A stretch of 9,965 bases of DNA from CAYZXK01 sp964482395 (GTDB lineage: Bacteria; Planctomycetota; Phycisphaerae; UBA1845; Fen-1342), in contig CAYZXK010000200.1 of the NCBI GenBank assembly GCA_964482395.1, positions 1 through 9,965 on the forward strand. Direction: 5' to 3'. The translations under genes were made by a program, and so were the position numbers. Positions 1 through 7,000 of this stretch are shown here, piece by piece. How positions within the stretch are numbered: position 1 is the stretch's first letter; every line of letters begins with the position of its first letter. Below the pieces are notes generated by a model. The model was not told the origin of the DNA and did not search any database. It saw nothing but the letters and a program-made list of their open reading frames with translations.

Positions 1-221
1 ACCGCCAGGTCGGGGGTGACCGGCAGGTGGGCGACGTCCGGGTAGGTCAGCACGCCGGCGACCGCCGGGTATTTTGGATTCACCGGCATCACCGGCCCAT
101 TGAAGCCCCCTTTCAGCAGGTTGCGCATAACCACCCCGCCGATGCTCCGGGGGTTATTGGACGCCCCGATCACCGCCACCGAGGTGGGTCGGAACAGAGA
201 GTCCAGGTTCCGTACGCTCAC
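1..221 (-). CDS. Partial NDP-forming acyl-CoA synthetase / Pat-type protein acetyltransferase, N-terminus only
   Basis: Only the first 73 codons are present; the gene runs off the left edge. The protein opens with MSVRNLDSLFRPTSVAVIGA, then SNNPRSIGG, and later GGFNGPVMPVNPKYPAVAG. This is the Rossmann-like CoA-binding domain that begins ADP-forming acetate/acyl-CoA ligases and the bifunctional Pat/YfiQ proteins, which carry a C-terminal GNAT domain and acetylate lysines (classically inactivating acetyl-CoA synthetase). The 'VRNLDSLFRP...SVAVIGAS' opening and the 'GPVMPVNPK' stretch look most like Pat-type proteins, but the GNAT domain that would decide is outside the window. GTG 221-219 is the best start, because an in-frame TGA lies five codons upstream (236-234) and only CTG falls between them. 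No convincing SD precedes it. It is transcribed divergently from the LolA-like gene. The family is fairly sure; synthetase versus acetyltransferase is open. Confidence 0.82.
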   Translation of the reverse strand, partial: MSVRNLDSLFRPTSVAVIGASNNPRSIGGVVMRNLLKGGFNGPVMPVNPKYPAVAGVLTYPDVAHLPVTPDLA

Positions 222-418
222 GACCAGCCCGCGTCAGGTGTCCATTCGCCAGCCCGCGCGGAGCATCTGAACGCGGAACCGAAGCGCGCTGCCGATCCGG
301 TTTTTGCCGGCGCTGCCTGCTCTCAGCGCTGCGGGTTGGCGCACCGTAATACAAGCGGAGTCTACCCTGAAAGCCCCGGGCTTGCACGGCCCGACCGGCC
401 GCCCGGGCGACCGGGTCA

Positions 419-447
419 TTGCTTCGGCCGGGGCGGTGCGGCACAAT
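419..447 (+). promoter_or_regulatory. Weak candidate sigma70 promoter for the LolA-like/aldehyde dehydrogenase pair
   Basis: TTGCTT (419-424) and CACAAT (442-447) are separated by 17 bp. They match the -35 and -10 consensus at 3 of 6 and 4 of 6 positions. Transcription would start near 454 and leave a leader of about 110 nt before the ATG at 565. The match is weak enough to occur by chance in 340 bp. Confidence 0.15.
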
Positions 448-552
448 GCGCTGGTCATGGTTTGCCGGCTGGCCGGACCTGGCCTTGGCGGACGGGCGGT
501 GGGGAGTGAGGCCCGCACGCCGGTTTCTACGCGACCTGCCGTAGCATGCATT

Positions 553-556
553 GGAG
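553..556 (+). promoter_or_regulatory. Ribosome binding site of the LolA-like gene
   Basis: GGAG followed by an 8-nt spacer to ATG 565. It decides between this start and the long open frame extending upstream to 304. Confidence 0.6.
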
Positions 557-564
557 ACCCTGAC

Positions 565-1386
565 ATGGATAGCTGCTTGTGGTCCGGGCAATCGAAATCC
601 AGGCTTGGCCTGGCGCTGCTGGTGCCAATCGGTCTGATCCTCGGCGTTTTTCCGGCCGCGGCCCAGGAAAAGAAGCTGCCCAGTGCGGAGTGGGTTTTGG
701 ACAAGTCCATCGAGGCTTTGGGCGGGAAGGAGGCGCTTAAGAAGCTTACCTGCCGGGTGTCGAAAGGCACGGTGGAGTTCACCGGCGGGCCGGGTCCGGC
801 CACCAAAGGCACCGTGACCCTGTATGAGGCCGCCCCCAACAAACGCCGGTATGTCGTCCAGTTGCCTCAGCTCACCCGCGAAGTCGGCACCGACGGCGAA
901 GTTTATTGGGAGCTGGACCACGCCCAGAACCCCAGGCTCCGCGAAGGCGAAGAGAAGGCGGTGGCCGAGCGGCAGGCGGACTTCTACGCCGCTTTGCATT
1001 GGCGTCAGCACTACGAGAAGGTCGAGTGCGTGGGTGACGAGGATGTAGAGGGTCGGTCCTGCTACAAGCTGGTGCTTACGCCCAAGATCGGGCCCCCGGA
1101 GACCGTCTACTACGAGCGGAAGACCGGCCTGCCGATCAAGCATGAGATTGTGCGGAAGACCGAGCTGGGTGATACGCCGATCGAAATCCTGCTGGAGGAC
1201 TACCGTGAGGTGGACGGGATCCGTCTTCCTTTCAAGATGGTTCGCAGGTTTAGCACCATGGGGCAACCCCAGACCGCGGTGACCGTGTGGGAGAGCATCC
1301 AGCACAACGTCGAGATTCCGCCCGAGAAGTTTGAGCTGCCCGGGCCGGTCAAGGCTTTGCTTGAGAAGACCAAATCGGCGCCCTGA
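565..1386 (+). CDS. Secreted LolA-like / outer-membrane-lipoprotein-sorting-like protein
   Basis: A 273-residue exported protein. Residues 1-33 form a signal peptide: Arg and Lys near residues 11-13, a hydrophobic core around 14-29, and an AAA|Q cleavage site after about residue 33. The mature part begins with 'LDKSIEALGGKEALKKL' (45-61), then short alternating beta-strand segments, including 'LYEAAPNKRRYVVQLP' (87-101), 'TDGEVYWE' (109-116), 'YYERKTGLPIK' (182-192) and 'DYREVDGIRLPFK' (212-224). This pattern is typical of LolA/LolB-like half-barrel proteins that bind lipid or other hydrophobic ligands; many are annotated only as outer membrane lipoprotein-sorting proteins. It lacks a lipobox Cys, so it should be soluble and periplasmic. 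ATG 565 is chosen because GGAG (553-556) lies 8 nt upstream and a signal peptide follows directly. It sits 6-9 bp before the aldehyde dehydrogenase and is probably cotranscribed with it. Whether it moves lipoproteins or has another ligand cannot be told. Confidence 0.75.
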   Translation: MDSCLWSGQSKSRLGLALLVPIGLILGVFPAAAQEKKLPSAEWVLDKSIEALGGKEALKKLTCRVSKGTVEFTGGPGPATKGTVTLYEAAPNKRRYVVQLPQLTREVGTDGEVYWELDHAQNPRLREGEEKAVAERQADFYAALHWRQHYEKVECVGDEDVEGRSCYKLVLTPKIGPPETVYYERKTGLPIKHEIVRKTELGDTPIEILLEDYREVDGIRLPFKMVRRFSTMGQPQTAVTVWESIQHNVEIPPEKFELPGPVKALLEKTKSAP

Positions 1387-1392
1387 CGACCG

Positions 1393-2832
1393 GTGATGCT
1401 GGCTGAGAGTTATCCCTACTACCTGGCGGGGCGGGCCCGGCGGCCCAACGTTGATCTGGCCGTAACCAACAAGTACACCGGGCAGGTGGCGACTCGGGTG
1501 GCTCAGGCCGACCGGTCGGCCGTCGAGCAGGCGGTGGTCGCCGCGACCGAGGCATTCGCGGTCACCCGCCGGATGCCCGCCTACCAGCGGCAGAACATCC
1601 TTCAGCACGTCGCCGCGCGGGTCGCGGAGCGGTCGGAGGAAATGGCCCGCGTGCTGGCGATCGAGGCGGGCAAGCCGATTCGGGACGCTCGCGCGGAAGT
1701 GGCCCGGTTGATTGATACCTTTCGGATCGCGTCGGAGGAGGCGGTTCGCATAATCGGGGAGTGGTTGCCGCTGGACGTTACGGCGCGGGCCGCGGGCTAT
1801 CAGGCCCTGGTCCGTCGCTTTCCGCTGGGCCCCTGTGCGTTCATCACCCCTTTCAACTTTCCCATGAACCTGGTGGCCCACAAAGTGGCGCCGGCGATAG
1901 CCGCCGGCTGTTCCTGGGTGCTCAAGCCGGCTTCCGCGACGCCGGTGGGAGCCCTGATGCTGGGAGAAATCCTGGCCGAGACCGAGTGGCCGGCCCAAGC
2001 CTTCTCCATTCTGCCCTGCCGGGCCCAGGACGCCGAGCCGCTGGTCACCGATGAGCGTATAAAACTGCTTAGCTTCACCGGTTCGGCCGAGGTCGGCTGG
2101 TCCCTGAAGGCCAAAGCCGGCAAGAAGCGGGTGACGCTCGAACTGGGGGGCAACGCGGCTTGCATCGTGGACCAGGGCGCGGACCTGGACTACGCGGCCG
2201 ACCGCATCACCGCCGGCGCCTTCTATCAGTCGGGCCAAAGCTGCATCAGCGTTCAGCGGGTCATCGCCCATCGATCCGTGTACCCGGACCTGAAGACCCG
2301 GCTGGTTGCTCGGGCCACCCAGCTCAGGGCCGGCGACCCGCTCGACGAGCAGACTTTCCTGGGGCCGCTCATCAGTGAGGCCGACGCCGTCCGCATTGAG
2401 CGGTGGGTCGACGAGGCAGTCGCGTCCGGGGCGCGGCTCCTATGCGGCGGGCATCGGCACGGCGTGTTCTTCGAGGCCACCTGGCTGGAGAACGTTGATC
2501 CGCGGCAGAAGGTCAGTTGTCAGGAGGTGTTTGGCCCGGTCGCCACGCTCCAGCCATTCGACCGGTTCCAGGATGCGGTTCAGATTGCCAACGATAGTCG
2601 CTATGGCCTGCAATGCGGCGTCTTCACGCCCAGTCTCGACCATGCGATGTACGCCTATCACGAGCTGGAGGTCGGCGGGGTGGTGATCAACGACGTGCCC
2701 AGCTTCCGCGTCGATAGCATGCCGTACGGGGGCGTGAAGGATAGCGGCTGCGGCCGGGAGGGCGTGCGCTATGCGATCGAGGAGATGACCGAGCGAAAGC
2801 TGCTGGTCCTGAACCGGGCCGGTCAGTTGTGA
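1393..2832 (+). CDS. NAD(P)-dependent aldehyde dehydrogenase, y4uC-like
   Basis: A full-length ALDH-superfamily enzyme (478-479 aa) that oxidises an aldehyde to a carboxylate with NAD(P)+ in the cytoplasm. Counting from GTG 1393, it has 'ITPFNFP' (151-157) with oxyanion-hole Asn155, 'VLKPAS' with Lys178 for cofactor binding, the 'FTGSAEVG' turn (228-235), the general base Glu250 in 'LELGGN', and the nucleophile Cys284 in 'GQSCISVQR'. It ends with the usual 'PYGGVKDSGCGREG' and 'AIEEMTERK' segments. The 'GQSCISVQR', 'FRVDSMPYGG' and 'YAIEEMTE' signatures point to the poorly characterised y4uC-like subgroup, near the lactaldehyde, phosphonoacetaldehyde and non-phosphorylating glyceraldehyde-3-phosphate dehydrogenases. 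The substrate cannot be called. Adjacent GTG (1393) and ATG (1396) codons are both possible starts. Neither has an SD, so translation is probably coupled to the upstream gene, which ends 6 bp before. It converges with the PEP-CTERM gene, 10 bp away. Confidence 0.93.
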   Translation: MMLAESYPYYLAGRARRPNVDLAVTNKYTGQVATRVAQADRSAVEQAVVAATEAFAVTRRMPAYQRQNILQHVAARVAERSEEMARVLAIEAGKPIRDARAEVARLIDTFRIASEEAVRIIGEWLPLDVTARAAGYQALVRRFPLGPCAFITPFNFPMNLVAHKVAPAIAAGCSWVLKPASATPVGALMLGEILAETEWPAQAFSILPCRAQDAEPLVTDERIKLLSFTGSAEVGWSLKAKAGKKRVTLELGGNAACIVDQGADLDYAADRITAGAFYQSGQSCISVQRVIAHRSVYPDLKTRLVARATQLRAGDPLDEQTFLGPLISEADAVRIERWVDEAVASGARLLCGGHRHGVFFEATWLENVDPRQKVSCQEVFGPVATLQPFDRFQDAVQIANDSRYGLQCGVFTPSLDHAMYAYHELEVGGVVINDVPSFRVDSMPYGGVKDSGCGREGVRYAIEEMTERKLLVLNRAGQL

Positions 2833-2842
2833 GCAGCGCGGC

Positions 2843-3715
2843 TCAGTCTCGGCGCCGAGCGGCGGTCGCCAGCAGCAAGCCCATTGCCACAAGAGTGTTG
2901 GGCTCCGGTATCTGAATGGCCACGTCCAGCGGCAGGGTACTTGTGCCGTCGCCGATTGTTCCGGCACAGTACGCGTTCCCTCCTGGGACGCTCAGGTCAT
3001 AGATCCAAAGCTCGGCCTGGTTATGATCCAAGTTGACGGTCGCGTGATAGGCCAGTCCATTTCCGGCCCAGTCGATGGTCATGCCGCCAATAAAGCACGC
3101 GTCGGGGCTGTGGTAAATCGGGAACTGATTCGCCACCACCCAGCCTTCCGGGTCCACCGGGTCCAGGTAGTACAAGTGCCGGCTGTCATCAATCCACCGC
3201 ACCCCGGATGCATCCGTCGCCAGTCCTCCAGGCGGCATCCATTCGGTGTAGCCGTCGATCAAGCCATAGAGCGTCCCCTGACCGGTTTCCAGGTCGATGG
3301 TGTAGAGCCGGTGCTCGCTGCTGCTGCCGGTGGCCCGCCAGCTCAGGCCGAACATGGTGTTTGTGACCGGGTCCCAGGAAAGGTCGAATAGGATCTCCCA
3401 CGGGTCGGGCGGGATGACGTAGCCCAGCGGCTGGGCGTTGCCGGTCTGTTGATCGATCAGGAAGAAAGTTTGATCCATCACTCCATAGAGTTGCCCGTTG
3501 CCGGCGAAGTCCAGACCGTCCATCTCCAAAGACACGCCGGTGGGGCCGACCCAGTGCAGGTCCCATGGGCTGCTGGAGTCGAACCAGGCGATCCATTGGC
3601 GGCCCTCCGGGTCGTCCGGCCTCGGCACGTCTGTCCAGAGGGTCGCCGCGACGGTTGGCATCGCCAGCCAGCCAAGAGCCGCCGGCAGCGCGATACAGAG
3701 CATCGTCCTGTACAT
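2843..3715 (-). CDS. PEP-CTERM sorting-domain protein with beta-propeller-like repeats
   Basis: A 290-residue exported protein. The N-terminus (residues 1-24) is a signal peptide with a hydrophobic core and a VAA cleavage site. The C-terminus is a classical PEP-CTERM tail: Pro-Glu-Pro at 270-272, a short hydrophobic stretch (about 274-285) and an Arg cluster (287-289). Exosortase recognises such tails, removes them, and helps place the protein on the surface or in the extracellular matrix. The middle has about four units of a propeller-like pattern, with strands such as 'GLDFAGNGQLYGV' (67-79), 'FFLIDQQTGNAQPLG' (84-98), 'LYTIDLETGQGTLYG' (137-151), 'GLATDASGVRWID' (164-176) and 'LWIYDL' (236-241). 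The middle is also rich in Trp and Asp. No catalytic motif was seen, so the function is unknown. ATG 3715 is preferred over GTG 3733 because the GTG lies within and against the strong SD at 3724-3731. No exosortase gene is in the window; it must lie elsewhere. Confidence 0.85.
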   Translation of the reverse strand: MYRTMLCIALPAALGWLAMPTVAATLWTDVPRPDDPEGRQWIAWFDSSSPWDLHWVGPTGVSLEMDGLDFAGNGQLYGVMDQTFFLIDQQTGNAQPLGYVIPPDPWEILFDLSWDPVTNTMFGLSWRATGSSSEHRLYTIDLETGQGTLYGLIDGYTEWMPPGGLATDASGVRWIDDSRHLYYLDPVDPEGWVVANQFPIYHSPDACFIGGMTIDWAGNGLAYHATVNLDHNQAELWIYDLSVPGGNAYCAGTIGDGTSTLPLDVAIQIPEPNTLVAMGLLLATAARRRD

Positions 3716-3723
3716 GAGTTCAA

Positions 3724-3731
3724 CCTCCTCC
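3724..3731 (-). promoter_or_regulatory. Strong ribosome binding site of the PEP-CTERM gene
   Basis: On the minus strand, GGAGGAGG is followed by 8 nt and then ATG 3715. It fixes the start at 3715 rather than the in-frame GTG at 3733. Confidence 0.75.
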
Positions 3732-3795
3732 ACTTGCCTCCGCCAGGTTGCCCCCGACCCGGCGGATCAGCCGAGATGCCTCCTTAGTGAATAGC

Positions 3796-3825
3796 ATCAT
3801 ACCTGACCCTAGTGGCCAGAAGCAA
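3796..3825 (-). promoter_or_regulatory. Candidate promoter of the PEP-CTERM gene
   Basis: On the minus strand, TATGAT (3801-3796) matches the -10 consensus at 5 of 6 positions. TTGCTT (3825-3820) lies 18 bp upstream and matches the -35 only in TTG. Transcription would start near 3789, giving a leader of about 75 nt. The -10 is good and the -35 is poor. Confidence 0.3.
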
Positions 3826-4027
3826 CATGTTACTGCGATTTGCTACGGAGCGCGGGCCGCGGCGTGCTGTTAGCGGGTGCTTTTTGTCGGTGCGTCGACG
3901 GGCCTTCGGCGCTTCTGCGTCCGTGCCTCAGTCAGCAGCGGAGGGCGAACCGGGGTGGACGGGGGTAGCTAAAGCCCCTGACGCCGTGCGTGATGACCGG
4001 CTCTTCTCGGATGGGCTCTTGGCCCGA

Positions 4028-4033
4028 TAGAAT
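4028..4033 (+). promoter_or_regulatory. Candidate -10 element of mfd, positioned for a leaderless transcript
   Basis: TAGAAT matches TATAAT at 5 of 6 positions and lies only 6 nt before GTG 4040, so transcription would start at or within a base of the start codon. No -35 of quality is present; the best, TTCTCG at 4004-4009, matches 3 of 6 with an 18-bp spacer. An in-frame TAG at 4028-4030 excludes any upstream start, and no SD precedes the GTG. All of this fits leaderless translation. Confidence 0.35.
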
Positions 4034-4039
4034 CAGACG

Positions 4040-7000
4040 GTGGATGTGTTTGAGACCATCCGCGACAATCCTCAGTTCAAAGAACTGACCCGGCTGCTGG
4101 CAGGCGAGCAGGGGGTGGTGGCGGCCGAGGGGCTCTGGGGAAGTTCTGCGCCTATTCTGGCCGGATTGGCTGCGGAAAGCCTTGGTCGCCCGTTGTTGCT
4201 GGTAGTCGATCACCCCGACCGGGCCGATGAGGCGCTGGACGATCTTCAGACCGCGCTGGGCCGGCCGCCCGAACTCCTGCCTCAACTCGACACGCTTACC
4301 CAGGATACCGCTGCTGCCGATGAACTGGCCGGCGAGCGACTGCGCTTGTGCCTGGACCTGATCCAGTTCCGGCGGGCGTTAGCTGATGACGGCCCGGCGC
4401 GGGATCTCCGAGAAGGCAACCCCACTTCCAGCGGGCGGTCGACTTCCAGCGGTTCTCCGCTGCCGGGTGATCACCCCCCGCGTATCGTGGCTCCGGTCAT
4501 GGCGCTCATGCAGCCCGTGCCGTCGCCCGAGGCGATCGCGGCTCGATCATTGTCGGTTTCGGTCGGGCAGCAGCTTGATCCCGACAGGCTCACGAGCTGG
4601 CTGATCGAGCACGGGTTCCGACGCTGTGACGCGGTGGAGCTGCCGGGCGACTTCGCCCGGCGCGGCGGCATCGTCGATGTCTATTCGAACGCGCAGGCCG
4701 ATCCGGTCCGCATCGAGTTTGCCGACCAGGAGGTTGCCTCGATCCGCCAGTTTGAGGCCGGCACCCAGCGTTCTTCGCACTCTCTGGATGGGCTGCGGGT
4801 TCCGGCCTGGTCGTTAAGTGTCGCCGACAGCGGCATCGGCCAGGCCACCACCAGCTTCCTGACCTTGCTGCCTCCCGGGACCATCGTGGCTTTGCACGAG
4901 CCGGGGGAGATTCAGGAGCTCGGCCGAACTTATCGGCGGCGACTCGGAGAAGCGGCCGGACTCATCCCGGTCGAAACTCTGCTCCAGCAGGCCGCTCAGT
5001 TCACCCAGTTGCACCTGCATCGCTTCGCCGGCCTGGCCGAGCGGTCGGTGCGATTCGAGGTTTCCAGCCTGCCGCAGTTCGAGCCTGGCTCATCCGGGGC
5101 GCTCAGAGCGCTCAGCGAGCTGGTCCGCACCGTCAACGTCATAGTGCTGTGCGATAATCAGCCCGAAGAGCAGCGGTTCCTCGAGCTGCTGGGTCAGCTT
5201 CAGGAATCGCCCGGGACTGCCTGGCAGCCCTCGGGCCGGTCCGCTGGATGCGATCGGCCCGACCTGACCCAGCCGGCGCAGCCTGACGACGCGGGCCCGA
5301 TCGGGAGGGGGCTGGCAAGCCGCCCGGGCCCGGTCATCCGAACGGTCATCGGCGTCATTCATCACGGCTTCCAGTTGCAAGGCACGGCTTTCATCCCTCA
5401 CCACGAGCTGTTCTCCCGGTATCGCCAACGCCGAACTCTGCGACGCATCCAGCCGGCCCGGCCCATCGACAGCTTCTTCGATCTGGAAGTCGGCGACCAC
5501 GTGGTGCACGCGGTCCACGGAATCGGGCGCTTCCTGGGTCTGAAGAGCATTCAGCGTGCCGAGCGGACCGATGAGTACTTGGCCATAGAATTCGCCGATC
5601 GGGCGGTGGTCCACGTCCCGGTAAGCCAGATTCATCTGGTTCAGAAGTACATCGGCAGCTTCCACCGCCGCCCCAGACTCAGCAAGGTTGGAGGGGCGGG
5701 TTGGAGACGCACTAGGCAGCGAGTGGCCGAGGCGGTCAGCGACCTGGCGGCCGAGTTGTTGGCCATCCAGGCCCGACGGGAGGCCGAAGCCGGCACCGCC
5801 TTTCCGCCCGACACCGACTGGCAACGCGAGTTCGAAGGGTCGTTCATCTATGAGGAGACCCCGGATCAGCTTGCCGCCCTGGAGCAGATCAAGGGCGACC
5901 TGTGTCGGCCGCGGCCGATGGATCGGTTGCTTTGCGGCGACGTGGGCTATGGCAAGACCGAGCTGGCCCTGCGGGCGGCGTTCAAGGTGATTGAGTACGG
6001 CAAGCAGGTGGTGGTCCTGGTGCCCACCACCGTGCTGGCCGAGCAGCACTTCCAGACTTTCTCCGAGCGCCTGGCGGATTACCCGTTCCGGGTCGAGGTT
6101 CTCTCCCGCTTTCGTACCAAGGCCCAGCAGGCCCGGATCGTCGAGGAGGTCCGCCGCGGCCAGATCGACATCCTGATTGGCACGCACCGGGTGCTGTCGC
6201 CGGATGTCCGGTTTGCCGACCTGGGCCTGGTGATCATAGATGAGGAACAGCGTTTCGGGGTGGAAGCCAAGGAACGCCTCAAGCGGCTGCGGGCCACGGT
6301 CGACGTGCTGACCCTGACGGCTACGCCCATCCCGCGGACCCTGCACATGGCGATGCTGGGGATCCGCGATATTTCTGCGCTGGCCACCCCCCCATTGGAT
6401 CGGCGGGCGATCGTCACCCAGGTGCGAATGTGGGATGACCAGTTGATCCGCCAGGCCATCCTGCGCGAGCTGAACCGCGACGGACAGGTGTACTTCGTCC
6501 ACAACTTCGTCCGCGACATCCACCAGGTGGCCAACCACCTGCGAGCCCTCGTCCCGGAGGCCCGGTTCGTGGTCGGCCACGGCCAGGTGCCGGCCCAGGA
6601 GCTGGAAGCGGTGATGCTCAAGTTTCTTCGGCGGCAGGCGGACGTGCTGGTTTCGACCAACATCGTGGAGTCGGGTCTGGACATCCCGACCGCTAACACC
6701 ATCTTCATCGACCGGGCGGACCGGTTCGGCCTGGCCGATCTGCATCAGCTCCGCGGTCGGGTGGGGCGCTCCCGGCACCGGGCATACTGCTATGCGCTGC
6801 TGTCGCCGAAGCATCCGGTGACGGACGTTGCGGCCCGTCGGCTGAAGGCCCTGGAGCGGTACTGCGAGCTGGGGGCAGGATTCCAGATTGCCATGCGCGA
6901 TCTGGAGATCCGCGGGGCCGGCAACATCCTCGGGGCGGAGCAGTCCGGGCACATCGAAGCGGTCGGATACGAGATGTACTGCCAGTTGCTCGAGCAGGCG

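Larger units (their letters stand above)
222..564. other. Divergent intergenic region between the Pat/acyl-CoA synthetase and LolA-like genes
   Basis: These 343 bases hold no gene I can support. The plus-strand frame that continues into the LolA-like gene is open back to 304, but its conceptual translation (rich in Pro, Gly, Arg and Ala) resembles no protein domain and would bury the signal peptide 87 residues inside the protein. I therefore treat it as non-coding. The region must carry promoters for both divergent genes. Only a weak plus-strand sigma70-like candidate was found (419-447), and none was found for the minus strand. Confidence 0.6.
3716..4039. other. Divergent intergenic region between the PEP-CTERM gene and mfd
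   Basis: These 324 bases contain no gene I can support. A 72-codon plus-strand frame (3812-4030) has no recognisable domain and no ribosome binding site, and it looks like chance in GC-rich DNA. The left part holds the PEP-CTERM leader and candidate promoter; the right end holds a -10-like element against the mfd start. A GGGG...CCCC inverted pair around 3961-3978 could form a weak hairpin in the mfd upstream DNA, with no known meaning. Confidence 0.5.

Noticed and set aside
304..564. An 87-codon N-terminal extension of the LolA-like protein
   Set aside because: It would place the signal peptide internally; the ATG at 565 has an SD and is directly followed by a signal peptide.
154..2271. A 705-codon open frame antisense to the LolA-like and dehydrogenase genes
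   Set aside because: The translation is Arg/Gly/His-rich with no domain pattern, and the sense strand encodes clear protein families. Long antisense frames are expected from GC-rich codon bias.
3812..4030. A small 72-codon gene upstream of mfd
   Set aside because: It has no SD and no recognisable similarity, its composition is typical of chance frames, and it covers the likely mfd promoter.
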